Positions 30,842 to 39,383 of a stretch of DNA of 39,383 bases are shown here, piece by piece (the stretch's first letter is position 1; each line of letters opens with the position of its first letter). Both the position numbers and the translations under genes were made by a program. A model generated the notes under the pieces. That model was not told the origin of the DNA. It worked only from the letters and a program-made list of their open reading frames with translations, and ran no database searches. The stretch is taken from positions 1 through 39,383 of the IMG/VR virus record IMGVR_UViG_3300044547_000096. The stretch is one strand, 5' to 3'. This DNA comes from a virus.

Positions 30842-33435
30842 TAGTTACCTTCCATTAGTTCATCACGAATTTTCATAAGAAGCTTTCCAAGTTTATTTGA
30901 ACCCTTGCCATTAACTTGACCCCAGAAAGTATCTCCCCAGGTATTACCTTCAATTAATTCAACATCACCAGTGTCAATTAACTTCTTTTTTAGTTCTGGA
31001 TTTTGTTGGAACTTTGCGCGAAGTGCAGTTTCCATTACTTCTTCACGTATTTGAGTCCAGTTCTTGCGAAGCGTTACAGTCCTACCAATTTTCTTTGCTT
31101 CTCCTGCTGTCTTAGCAGCAAGAATTTTTGCACGTTGAGCTGAATCAGTAGTCTTCATTGCTTGGAAAAAATGTTCAACGGTTGGATAAGTTTCTTGACC
31201 AACTTTAAAAGAAGACTCACTCATGTTAGAAAGAAAAGCATTCTCTCCTCTAAAAAAATTAATTGGTTTTAATTCACTTGCAGCTGATTTAACAGGTTCG
31301 GTTGTTTTTGCTGCACCTTTTGTAAATTGTTGCAAGTATTCTTCAATAGCTTGACGACCAGCTGGATTTAAATCACGAGTACCAATACCAGCAAACTCAT
31401 CAAACTTAGGTGGCAAATCTGAATCTACAAACTTTTTACCATCCCACTTAAACCAAGACTTTTTAACTTGATCAAACACATAAACAGGTACTCCCTTATC
31501 TATACCCATTTGAGTAGCCCAACCAGTGCCACCGCTTACCTTGGTTCCATCAGGAAGAACTTTACCAACAGCAATAACTGCTTCTGAATCTTTAACTTGA
31601 TAGTAATTGCGACGGAATAAATTTTGATAGTCTGCATTAATTGGTCTACCTAAACCTTCTGCAGCTTTTTCAATAAATTTATCTGCTGCTTTAAGTTGTT
31701 CTTCAGTTAACTCATTACGTGTTTCCATCGTTGGTCTAGTACCAGAAACTCTGTGACCCTTAAAGCTGTGACCAATTGTTTTAATACCCATAGAGTCAGC
31801 AACTTCTGCCCATGCAGTATCAGCACCAGTAGCCATGCCAGAGTGTACGGTAATATCTGAAGCATTAGCTGCTGGTTCTAGCTTAGTTGCAGGTACACGT
31901 TTTTCTAGCTTTTTAATTTGCTCGCCTTTAATTCTGGCTGATTCAACAATTAATTTACGCTGTTGTTGAACTGAAAGTTCTTTGCCATTTGGCATTATTT
32001 TTGGTTCTTTAATGTCTGTGTATTCAACACGTAAATCATCAATTTCTTTTTGAAGTTTATCTATTTCTTTTTTAGCACCAGCAAGTTCAGGTGTTGCCTT
32101 AGGTTGTTCTGGTTTAATTGGAGACCTAGCAATTGCTTCACGTGCTTGCTTAGTTTCTTGATTAAAGATTTCTTCCTGAGTGCGCTTTAAGTCAGAACGT
32201 AATCCAGAAAGAATATCTGGATCTGTTTCATTATCTATCATGCGTGTAATAGATTTTTCATCAGACTTTAATTCAGTTAACGTAGAACGTGCAGGACTGT
32301 CTGGTGCTTTGCCAGGCTTACCTGCTGGTCGAACTGCTTCGTAGTTACGTGGACTAGCCCAGTCGCGTGTTGTTGCTCCAGTTTTTTTATCTGTCTTAAA
32401 AAATGGAATATAGCGTTCAACATAATCTATAGCTTTTGGATCAGTTGGATCATCAATATATCTTTGAAGTCTAACTGATGTTCTATCAAGCTTTGCTACT
32501 TCAGATTTAATTCTGTCAACTATGTTTGTTGATACGCCATTCTTTTTAAGATCTTCTATGTCTTTATAGATTTCTCTACGTATCTCTGGATCTTTTTCTT
32601 TTTGAGCAAGACGGCGTAAAGTTCCAACAACTTTACCTACTTGATCTCTTCCAACTTCTTCACCAGAAAGAGTAAGCATTTCTTCTAAGATATTTTTATC
32701 TGAAGTAATATCATCTAATTCAGCTTGAACAGATGAACGCTTAACTGGTTCGCGTGGTGTCTTAGTGTTAAGTTCATCAACTTGTTGTGCAGTTTTAATT
32801 TCTTCTGGAGTACCACGATTTAAGTCACGTTTAACTTTAGCGTCAGCTGCTCGCTCACTGTTGGGTACAGCTTTACCTGACTTGTCAACAGATGGTATAT
32901 CATTTTTATTTGTAAGAATACTAATCTCTTCAGGATCAAGATCACGTTCTAAAAACTTAGCAGGACCTTGCGATGCCTGATACTCAGCAAGATCATCTGC
33001 TGTTGCGCCAGGACCAAGGGTTATGTTTGGCTCAAGAGTTCGTGCATCTTCAGCAGTAGTGACAGCAGGGTTGTATTCAACTGGCTTACCACGTCTAGCT
33101 AACTCAGCTTCAATTTCTAATTTAGTTTTACCAGCTGCTTTAGCTACAACAGGCAATGAATCAGTAGCAGCATTTACAACTATGGTTTCTGCTAATACAG
33201 TTCTTAAAGCTTTAGTTCCTAGTTGAGCTATCTTTGCAGGTGGAATCAAAAATGTGGCTGCAGTTATACCTACGTTAAGGGCATCGCCCCAAGTGCCTTC
33301 GCCATCCATAATTTTTTTAATTGACTTAGCACCAAATAAAAAGTCAGCAACTTCCCATGCCACTGAATCATTATCTTTTTCTACAATGTTAGTACCACGG
33401 TACTGATCTATTGGTGGTGCTATTGGGTTAGCCAT
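30841..33435 (-). CDS. Virion-block fusion protein with SLOG-like and NADAR domains (864 aa)
   Basis: An 864-residue multidomain protein. Residues 1-100 contain a hydrophobic segment (about 49-97). Residues 100-520 are charged, helical and linker-rich. Residues about 527-690 fit a SLOG-type Rossmann fold: HSGMATGADTAW (531-542), AVIAVG (619-624), SGGTGWATQMG (634-644) and VPVYVFDQ. Residues about 722-862 are a NADAR (YbiA) domain with FFRGENAFLSNM, E754-x3-Q758 in YPTVEHFFQAMK, W793, and E829 plus D835-x2-W838 in IEGNTWGDTFWG. NADAR enzymes hydrolyse N-glycosidic bonds of ADP-ribose-like substrates and some remove ADP-ribose from guanine; SLOG domains bind NAD-derived nucleotides. Encoded among tail genes, it may be packaged and injected. 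The enzyme roles are inferred. Confidence 0.8.
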   Translation of the reverse strand: MANPIAPPIDQYRGTNIVEKDNDSVAWEVADFLFGAKSIKKIMDGEGTWGDALNVGITAATFLIPPAKIAQLGTKALRTVLAETIVVNAATDSLPVVAKAAGKTKLEIEAELARRGKPVEYNPAVTTAEDARTLEPNITLGPGATADDLAEYQASQGPAKFLERDLDPEEISILTNKNDIPSVDKSGKAVPNSERAADAKVKRDLNRGTPEEIKTAQQVDELNTKTPREPVKRSSVQAELDDITSDKNILEEMLTLSGEEVGRDQVGKVVGTLRRLAQKEKDPEIRREIYKDIEDLKKNGVSTNIVDRIKSEVAKLDRTSVRLQRYIDDPTDPKAIDYVERYIPFFKTDKKTGATTRDWASPRNYEAVRPAGKPGKAPDSPARSTLTELKSDEKSITRMIDNETDPDILSGLRSDLKRTQEEIFNQETKQAREAIARSPIKPEQPKATPELAGAKKEIDKLQKEIDDLRVEYTDIKEPKIMPNGKELSVQQQRKLIVESARIKGEQIKKLEKRVPATKLEPAANASDITVHSGMATGADTAWAEVADSMGIKTIGHSFKGHRVSGTRPTMETRNELTEEQLKAADKFIEKAAEGLGRPINADYQNLFRRNYYQVKDSEAVIAVGKVLPDGTKVSGGTGWATQMGIDKGVPVYVFDQVKKSWFKWDGKKFVDSDLPPKFDEFAGIGTRDLNPAGRQAIEEYLQQFTKGAAKTTEPVKSAASELKPINFFRGENAFLSNMSESSFKVGQETYPTVEHFFQAMKTTDSAQRAKILAAKTAGEAKKIGRTVTLRKNWTQIREEVMETALRAKFQQNPELKKKLIDTGDVELIEGNTWGDTFWGQVNGKGSNKLGKLLMKIRDELMEGN

Positions 33436-33594
33436 TTATTTTTTCTTTCGAGTAACTGCCATGTTGTCAATTAAATTTGGATAAGGTCGTCCAGCTTTTT
33501 TAGCACGAGCTTTAGCTGCAGCCTTTTGAGCTGGTGTTAATGCTTTAGATTTCTTTTTAGGATTTGGTATATCCCATACTTTTTTCTTTACCAT
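33436..33594 (-). CDS. Very basic small protein (52 aa)
   Basis: A 52-residue Lys/Ala-rich protein with the conserved-looking core LTPAQKAAAKARAKKAGRPY followed by PNLIDNMA and a KKK end. Small proteins with this AKKAGRPYPNL pattern recur in tailed phages of Actinobacteria. It could coat DNA or bind the acidic virion interior. Its start overlaps the upstream gene by seven bases (ATGGTAA), and the next gene starts immediately after its stop. Confidence 0.65.
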   Translation of the reverse strand: MVKKKVWDIPNPKKKSKALTPAQKAAAKARAKKAGRPYPNLIDNMAVTRKKK

Positions 33595-33854
33595 TTAACT
33601 TTGTCCGCCCAATATGCTGCGCTCATTTTGCCTTTAGCGATATTTTTGGCGTGACGGGCTTTAAACGAAGCCTGTCTTGCGGTAGGTTGTCTATCACCCG
33701 TCACACCTTGTTGACCAAAGCGGATAGTCTTAACCTGTGTACCTTCTTTAGCCACAACAACGTGTGACTTTGTTGGATGTCCAGGTGTACGCTTCGGCTT
33801 GTTGTAGCCAGAAACACCTGCACGTGCTAGTCGTGGGTCCTTCTTGACTGCCAT
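33588..33854 (-). CDS. Conserved basic phage protein (88 aa)
   Basis: An 88-residue basic protein with features of a family widespread in aquatic phages: N-terminal KKDPRLARAGVSGYNKPKRT, PTKSHVVVAKEG, and a C-terminal SFKARHAKNIAKGKMSAAYW followed by ADKVKW. I recall this pattern from phage genomes of unrelated hosts, where the function is unknown; a DNA-associated virion role is plausible. It overlaps the downstream 52-residue gene. Confidence 0.7.
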   Translation of the reverse strand: MAVKKDPRLARAGVSGYNKPKRTPGHPTKSHVVVAKEGTQVKTIRFGQQGVTGDRQPTARQASFKARHAKNIAKGKMSAAYWADKVKW

Positions 33855-33856
33855 AA

Positions 33857-34213
33857 TTAACGACCTCTTGGAGCCTTTGGCTTTGCTGTTTTTGACATGG
33901 GTTTCTTTTCCATAGGTCCTAAATTCTTACCGCCACCAGCACGTTGCGCCTGACGGGCTCTTGCAACCTCTGATGTTTTAGCACCAAACTTTTCTCCTCT
34001 AGCGTTAGTAAAAGTTTTTGACTGAGACTTTCCTTCAGCCTTCATTCCCTTTACTTCAGCCTTTGAAACAATGTTTTTGTAATACTTGTTTACACGTACA
34101 TTTTCACGTGCGTTTTCATTTCCAACCTGTACAGCAGTTTTGCTGCCACGTGACTTTGTTGTTGCCATCTTTGCTACTGGCTTCTTAGCACCAGTCATTT
34201 TCTTCATTGCCAT
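33857..34213 (-). CDS. Lysine-rich protein (118 aa)
   Basis: A 118-residue protein with more than 25 Lys residues and repeated MKK, AKK and KPK stretches, both termini being low-complexity. The centre (VSKAEVKGMKAEGKSQSKT) is helical and the C-terminus is PKAPRGR. It resembles histone-tail-like or DNA-condensing proteins. It is the third of three consecutive basic genes and may help neutralise packaged DNA; inference only. Confidence 0.55.
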   Translation of the reverse strand: MAMKKMTGAKKPVAKMATTKSRGSKTAVQVGNENARENVRVNKYYKNIVSKAEVKGMKAEGKSQSKTFTNARGEKFGAKTSEVARARQAQRAGGGKNLGPMEKKPMSKTAKPKAPRGR

Positions 34214-34214
34214 G

Positions 34215-34367
34215 TTACTTACCCTTCTTGGTTGACTTAGGCATAGCAGGAACTGCTGGTACCTTCGGCATGTTGTAATTTACTTTGTCAATACCTTTGT
34301 ATGATCCTGGCATTGTAGGAACTTCGTGATTATAGTTAACGTGATTACATCCACATGAAGCACACAT
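34215..34367 (-). CDS. MCASCGC miniprotein (50 aa)
   Basis: A 50-residue protein with C2-x2-C5-x-C7 and H9, H14, followed by a Pro/Met/Lys-rich tail. AAAGGAG lies six bases before the ATG, an excellent ribosome binding site. The N-terminal Cys/His cluster could bind one zinc ion. It starts 11 bases after the stop of the 88-residue Cys protein and ends one base before the lysine-rich gene, showing it is part of the operon. Confidence 0.6.
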   Translation of the reverse strand: MCASCGCNHVNYNHEVPTMPGSYKGIDKVNYNMPKVPAVPAMPKSTKKGK

Positions 34368-34378
34368 GGTTATCTCCT

Positions 34379-34645
34379 TTATAAAGCAGAACCGAATGCG
34401 TGTCCTGTTTTGTTACTTACATCTACTGCCTTCCGAATCTGTGCAGTAGAAGTTCCGTCTGGTTGTATACCCTGAGCACGAGCGTCACGGTAAGCTTTAA
34501 GTTCGTTGTTCCATTTTTTGTTGGTCCAACCATTGTTAACTAGCTCGCCATTAGCGTCACCAGTTGACATCTGTATGTTTGATGCTCGTAAGCAATCACC
34601 CCAAGACTCGTGATCTTGAGTAGGACAGCCAGTTCTACAAGCCAT
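34379..34645 (-). CDS. MACRTGCPTQ family protein, long form (88 aa)
   Basis: An 88-residue protein beginning MACRTGCPTQDHESWGDCLR, with C3, C7 and C18, then a mainly helical hydrophilic region ending GHAFGSAL. Its first 10 residues are identical to the 31-residue peptide encoded at 35723-35818, on the other side of the glycosyltransferase gene, and the DxxC segment that follows is similar. An AAAGGA site precedes the start, which overlaps the glycosyltransferase end by 11 bases. The Cys motif may bind metal or form disulphides. Function unknown. Confidence 0.6.
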   Translation of the reverse strand: MACRTGCPTQDHESWGDCLRASNIQMSTGDANGELVNNGWTNKKWNNELKAYRDARAQGIQPDGTSTAQIRKAVDVSNKTGHAFGSAL

Positions 34646-35705
34646 TCTTGTAATCCTTTACAGTCTGAGTCATAATAAACTCATAGTTTTTTATTAATCT
34701 TTCATCAGTAGGATTAAGATCAACTGCTTTACGTGCGTACTTTTTAGCAGAACCCTTCTTGTCTAGGTTCCAACATGCAATAGAAAGCAAGTCATACATA
34801 CGCCAAGGCATTGACTGATCAGCAATGTAATGCTTATTGCCTTGAGATTTAATACTGTTAACAACCATTGCTGCTTGATAGCAGTGATTCCACATCTTAC
34901 GTTCATAATAATAAAACGCTAAGGGAAACCAAGCTTCTAAATCATTTGGTGCTTCTTCAACACCACGTTGTAGCCAGTGCAAACCTTCTAGGTCATTACC
35001 TAAGTTGCAGTATGCTTGACCAATACCACGCCAAGTCTGAGCACGTTCAATGTTCCAACCAGATACATGTTCTAGTTTTTTACCAACTGTTATTAGTTCT
35101 TCCCACATACCCTTGAAGTAATACTCACGAGCTAAGTAAACAATCATTCGATGATCTGTAGGATCTTCTTGATGTCCTAGTTCTAGTAGTGGTAGATAGC
35201 TACTACGTGGCTTACTGTTATCTGGACTATGAGTAATCAGTGACTCTATTACAATAAGTTTATCTAAACTTTTATCAATAGGTTCTATAACTTCATGGCA
35301 CGGATACTTCCATCTATAGCCATGTCTAGAATGAATACGAGTGTTACTAGCCCAGACGTTGCCCGTGTCACACATAACCCAAGCTCTATCAGTATCAGGC
35401 TGCCAAGCCTGTCGTATCTTGTCAAAGAAATCTGGATCGGGAATCTCGTCCATATCTAAAACAACACATACATCTACATCAGATGGTACTAAATCTAGTG
35501 CCATATTTCGTGCGATATCAAACCTAAAGTCTGTTAGCGTGGCTCTGTGGGCTTCTATGGGGTACTTCTGAAGCAAGTCATAGGTGTTATCTTCTGACCC
35601 AGTATCTAAAACTACCCTAACATCTGCACCCTTGGTAGCACCTACCCATTGTTTAATATGTTTAGATTCATTCTTAGCTATAGCATAAGCTGCAATTTTA
35701 ACCAT
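34635..35705 (-). CDS. GT2-like glycosyltransferase with TPR region
   Basis: A 356-residue protein. Residues 1-110 have the GT-A fold start of family 2 glycosyltransferases: AIAKNESKHI (about 8-17), VLDTGSEDNT (about 32-41) and VCVVLDMDEIPD (about 79-90), where DMDE is the metal-binding DxD. Residues about 195-345 carry tetratricopeptide-like helical repeats (AREYYFKGMWEEL, WRGIGQAYCNLGN, SAKKYARKAVDLNPTDER). This architecture occurs in phage and bacterial enzymes that glycosylate surface molecules or proteins. Within the structural block it might modify tail fibres or capsid, or host surface sugars. The sugar donor is unknown. It shows no truncation. Confidence 0.8.
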   Translation of the reverse strand: MVKIAAYAIAKNESKHIKQWVGATKGADVRVVLDTGSEDNTYDLLQKYPIEAHRATLTDFRFDIARNMALDLVPSDVDVCVVLDMDEIPDPDFFDKIRQAWQPDTDRAWVMCDTGNVWASNTRIHSRHGYRWKYPCHEVIEPIDKSLDKLIVIESLITHSPDNSKPRSSYLPLLELGHQEDPTDHRMIVYLAREYYFKGMWEELITVGKKLEHVSGWNIERAQTWRGIGQAYCNLGNDLEGLHWLQRGVEEAPNDLEAWFPLAFYYYERKMWNHCYQAAMVVNSIKSQGNKHYIADQSMPWRMYDLLSIACWNLDKKGSAKKYARKAVDLNPTDERLIKNYEFIMTQTVKDYKNGL

Positions 35706-35722
35706 GCTATAATCCTAGCATA

Positions 35723-35818
35723 CTATGGTCGTAGGCTAGACTTATTAATAGCTACACCCTTACAGCAGTCTGCGTATGATTCACAGTTCTGAGTTGGACA
35801 TCCTGTACGACAAGCCAT
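35723..35818 (-). CDS. MACRTGCPTQ family peptide, short form (31 aa)
   Basis: A 31-residue peptide with C3, C7, C12, C18 and C19. Its first ten residues equal those of the 88-residue protein at 34379-34645, followed by NCESYADCCK in place of DHESWGDCLR. It starts in a TAATG overlap with the preceding small gene. An AAAGGA site and the paralogy support translation. It may be a duplicated and shortened copy, or the ancestral minimal form. Confidence 0.6.
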   Translation of the reverse strand: MACRTGCPTQNCESYADCCKGVAINKSSLRP

Positions 35819-35958
35819 TATGGAAGTTCCTTTGCTCCAAAGGCATTAACATTAATAACCTTTGTTCCATTAGATAAACTAACCATTACATTAAGATTTA
35901 AAGTTACTTCAATCTCTTCACTGTCTAGTGGATTAATTACTGTTACTGTTACTTCCAT
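35818..35958 (-). CDS. Small beta-rich protein (46 aa)
   Basis: 46 residues with alternating Val/Thr/Ile strands (MEVTVTVINPLDSEEIEVTL, NVMVSLSNGTKVINV) and an end NAFGAKELP. It is preceded by AAGGA after the collar-fibre stop and overlaps the MACRTGC peptide start by one base. A small beta-sandwich or fibre-associated chaperone is possible. No family recognised. Confidence 0.55.
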   Translation of the reverse strand: MEVTVTVINPLDSEEIEVTLNLNVMVSLSNGTKVINVNAFGAKELP

Positions 35959-35967
35959 TTTAATTCC

Positions 35968-37418
<1,451 letters not shown>

Positions 37419-37419
<1 letters not shown>

Positions 37420-37748
37420 TACTGCGTCACCTCTGCTGTTACAATAAAGCGACCCTCCAAGATTCGTGTAACTTCATTACCAGAAGAAGTAAGTTCAATG
37501 TCATATACCCAACGACCAGCAGGTACATCAGACATGGTTGCAGCAGAAACTGTTACAGATACATGACCAACAGATGTCATAGTTGCAGAAGTAATGTTAA
37601 GTAAAGTTGCAGTTGCGGAAGCAGAACGACGAACTTGCATAGCAAAAGTGTAGCCAGTTAAATTCCAAGGAGTACCATCAGTCTCAACACGAAAGTTTAG
37701 ATTAAAGGTAGCACCTTGCTCAGCTACAATATTGTACTTACCACTCAT
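37419..37748 (-). CDS. Small beta protein preceding the fibre (BppU N-domain-like)
   Basis: A 109-residue beta-rich protein: [57 protein letters not shown] and [15 protein letters not shown] follow the strand order of small baseplate- or fibre-attachment domains like the N-domain of BppU-type proteins. Such genes often sit directly upstream of fibre genes and may link the fibre to the tail. It overlaps the fibre gene start by one base and the upstream membrane gene by four. Confidence 0.6.
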
Positions 37749-37975
37749 AGTTCATCCTTAAGATGTAATGTAATGTGCTCATCTAAACGCTTTTCAATTC
37801 GATCTACTGTGCGAGCAATGTCTGGAAGGCTGCGACCACCATTGGCAGTTGGTTGAATAGGATAGGTCTGGTCTTTAATATAATTTTTAATTGGAGTTAC
37901 TATAAATAACTTACCCAGTACGGTCAGGATACCTATACTTAACGACACAACTGTCAATGATTCTAGAAGTGTCAT
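37745..37975 (-). CDS. DUF2746-like small membrane protein (76 aa)
   Basis: A 76-residue protein with one N-terminal membrane helix (residues about 5-26) and a conserved-looking YPIQPTANGGRSLPDIARTV segment (about 38-57). A charged amphipathic helix (RIEKRLDEHITLHL) follows. The pattern matches a short actinophage family (DUF2746-like), sometimes proposed as holin-like. It is far from the endolysin, so a virion or membrane-contact role is as likely. It overlaps neighbours by four bases on each side. Confidence 0.6.
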   Translation of the reverse strand: MTLLESLTVVSLSIGILTVLGKLFIVTPIKNYIKDQTYPIQPTANGGRSLPDIARTVDRIEKRLDEHITLHLKDEL

Positions 37976-38223
37976 AGTTCAAAGACCTCGTAGCCAACCG
38001 ACTCAAGAGCATCTTTCTCTTCTTCAGTAACCACATACTCATGTCCTCCAAGATAAACTAGATCAGCATCAATAAGATCATCCTGTGAAACAAATCTATC
38101 TTCATAGAATTCACCATCAACACGGTAAACAGTTACACCTTGCTTGCGTGTGTAACGAGCAAATAGCCAGTTACCACCCATAGGTCCTTCGTTAACCACT
38201 GGTGGTACAAATAGGTAAGACAT
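37972..38223 (-). CDS. Small connector-region protein (83 aa)
   Basis: An 83-residue protein directly after the capsid gene, with AAAGGG upstream of the ATG. Residues 1-45 have strands with aromatic residues (NWLFARYTRKQGVTVYRVDG). The second half, with the conserved-looking FVSQDDLIDADLVYLGGHEY and an acidic end, resembles small proteins encoded after capsid genes in related phages. Function unknown; a head-completion role is possible by position. Confidence 0.55.
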   Translation of the reverse strand: MSYLFVPPVVNEGPMGGNWLFARYTRKQGVTVYRVDGEFYEDRFVSQDDLIDADLVYLGGHEYVVTEEEKDALESVGYEVFEL

Positions 38224-38240
38224 TTAATCCCTTTCAGTAC

Positions 38241-38279
38241 CTAGCAACACCCCCACCTTGTGGGTGGGGATGAAGCTAG
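38241..38279 (-). terminator. Hairpin after the capsid gene
   Basis: The outer CTAGC/GCTAG pairs (38241-38245 and 38275-38279) enclose a 7-bp stem, CCCCACC (38251-38257) with GGTGGGG (38263-38269). It follows the capsid stop by seven bases in the leftward direction and has no U-run. It would partly attenuate transcription or protect the capsid mRNA 3' end, giving more capsid than downstream tail products. Confidence 0.55.
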
Positions 38280-38286
38280 CCACTAA

Positions 38287-39297
38287 CTAAGCAATGCTAG
38301 AAGCAGACTCGATACGGTACAACGCTTCGTTACGGTAGATAGCGTGTCCTAGAACACCGTACCAACCGATTGGACGCTGACGCATCAAACGATCTACGAC
38401 TGGACCAACAACCACGTGTGGTTCTTCGGCAACAGCCTCAGCAAGTGCTTGCTGTCCACATAGGAACGTACGGTAAACAGGAATGCTTGAAGCACCGCTG
38501 TTTGTCTTACGTAGACGTGGAGATTCGATGAAGTATGCACCTTCAAACTGACCAATTTCGCCAGCCCAGATAGCATCGTTGCTCTGGTACTCATGTGGGT
38601 TACGCCATGAAGCAGCACCAGTTTCAGCACGAAGATCGTGAGATACTTCTGGGTGAATACCACACCAGTATAGTGATCCCTTACGACCATTAGCCTTGTT
38701 GGAACGAAGCTTTGCAACAGCGTAACGGATGTCAGCAGCAGATAGTGTGTCATCTGAAGTGATACCTGAAGTTGTTGTTGCAGTGGTTGTTCCACCAGTT
38801 GCGTAAAGTACGTTAGTACCTGTTAGCAATGCATCCTGTGCTAGTTCATCGATAGAATCAGCCATGTTGAATGCAATGATGTTAGCAACAGCAGGATCTA
38901 CGTCAGCTAGTGACAATAGACCAAGCTTCTTGCTAACTAGGGTAGCGTTACCATACTCGTTTAGAGTGATGGTTACTACATCTGGAGTAGACAGAGCAAC
39001 TGCTTCTGGATCTACTTCTTCAGATAGAACGCTCTTAGCGACTGCCATGTCGTTGTAGATCTGTAGAGCTACAGACGAACCTGGCATAGCCTGACGAGCA
39101 GGCTTCTTGTCTGCTACTGAACGTAGCAATGGGGTGGAGCGTAGTTCAAATTCAACAAGACGATCGTACGCCTTCTGAACTAGACCAGCACCGTTTGATG
39201 GTGTGAATGTTCCTACGTTGGAGTTGCTTGAGTAAGCACCACCACCGAGACCGCCATTAGTTGCAGCGGTACCACCCGATAAGCCTGTTACAGCCAT
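38287..39297 (-). CDS. Major capsid protein, N4-gp56 family
   Basis: A 336-residue HK97-fold capsid protein of the N4-gp56 type. The N-terminus is Gly/Ser/Thr-rich. Next come VQKAYDRLVEFELRSTPLLR and DKKPARQAMPGSSVALQIYN, typical of the N-arm and E-loop. The central AQDALLTGTNVLYA and SAADIRYAVAKLRSNK lead to the family hallmark GIHPEVSHDLR. The C-terminal domain carries GWYGVLGHAIYRNEALYRIE. It is transcribed directly after scaffold and preceded by AAGGA. The length is normal for the family. A hairpin follows the stop. Confidence 0.9.
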   Translation of the reverse strand: MAVTGLSGGTAATNGGLGGGAYSSNSNVGTFTPSNGAGLVQKAYDRLVEFELRSTPLLRSVADKKPARQAMPGSSVALQIYNDMAVAKSVLSEEVDPEAVALSTPDVVTITLNEYGNATLVSKKLGLLSLADVDPAVANIIAFNMADSIDELAQDALLTGTNVLYATGGTTTATTTSGITSDDTLSAADIRYAVAKLRSNKANGRKGSLYWCGIHPEVSHDLRAETGAASWRNPHEYQSNDAIWAGEIGQFEGAYFIESPRLRKTNSGASSIPVYRTFLCGQQALAEAVAEEPHVVVGPVVDRLMRQRPIGWYGVLGHAIYRNEALYRIESASSIA

Positions 39298-39383
39298 GAT
39301 TATTCCTTAGGGGTTGTGTGATTGATTACGAATCTGCGCCGTAAATCATTTCCATTAATTCTTCGGCACTCTGAGCATTGTTA
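39200..39383. repeat. Terminal duplication of the contig, right copy
   Basis: The counterpart of bases 1-184 at an offset of 39199, with two mismatches (39202 and 39256). It contains the capsid start, the 28-base gap and the end of the scaffold gene. Joining the two copies restores complete scaffold and capsid genes in the correct order. Confidence 0.93.
39326..39383 (-). CDS. Scaffolding protein, C-terminal fragment (second copy)
   Basis: The last 18 codons and stop of the scaffold gene, whose complete copy lies at 127-594, cut by the contig end. The sequence is identical to the corresponding part of the full copy. It is not an independent gene. Confidence 0.9.
   Translation of the reverse strand, partial: NNAQSAEELMEMIYGADS

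Overview
The window is the essentially complete genome of a tailed phage, probably a short-tailed (podovirus-like) one. Bases 1-184 repeat at 39200-39383 with two differences, as expected when a circular or circularly permuted genome of about 39.2 kb is cut open inside the capsid gene during assembly. A WhiB-like (Wbl) four-cysteine protein at 18677-18988, a family confined to Actinobacteria and their phages, points to an actinobacterial host. The A+T-rich composition suggests a low-GC aquatic actinobacterium rather than a soil Streptomyces or Mycobacterium; that last step is inference. No integrase, excisionase or repressor was recognised, so a lytic lifestyle is likely.

Layout: two divergent gene blocks leave a non-coding region at about 13466-14021 and converge on a long hairpin terminator at 24507-24558. 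The leftward (minus) block holds, in transcription order, large terminase, portal, two small proteins, a 1744-residue probable internal virion protein and three further virion candidates, scaffold and an N4-gp56-type major capsid protein. Across the contig ends it continues with small connector-like genes, a collagen-like collar fibre, a cluster of tiny cysteine-rich and very basic proteins around a glycosyltransferase, and an 864-residue protein ending in SLOG-like and NADAR domains. It finishes with a probable head-tail adaptor, a second collar fibre, a large tail protein and a lysis cassette (holin-like membrane proteins, M23 peptidase, two exported proteins). No tape measure, sheath or tail tube was found, which fits a podovirus.

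The rightward (plus) block at 14022-24500 is a tightly overlapped early/replication operon. It carries an OB-fold-like protein, several zinc-binding miniproteins, a DUF932 protein, the Wbl regulator, a Cas4/RecB-like Fe-S nuclease broken into two reading frames, a DnaB/RepA-like ATPase, a Holliday-junction-resolvase-like nuclease, a DnaG-like primase split into zinc-finger and Toprim proteins, an Nmad1 (DUF1599) protein, a calcineurin-like phosphoesterase and a sigma-factor-like protein. No DNA or RNA polymerase is apparent, so host polymerases are probably recruited, with the Wbl and sigma-like proteins as candidate regulators.

Most notable are the SLOG-NADAR fusion encoded among virion genes (a candidate injected counter-defence factor acting on ADP-ribose or NAD-derived signals), the nuclease whose predicted Fe-S ligands lie on two polypeptides, the split primase with its own internal ribosome binding site, a paired miniprotein family starting MACRTGCPTQ on both sides of the glycosyltransferase, and a pseudoknot-like leader before scaffold and capsid.
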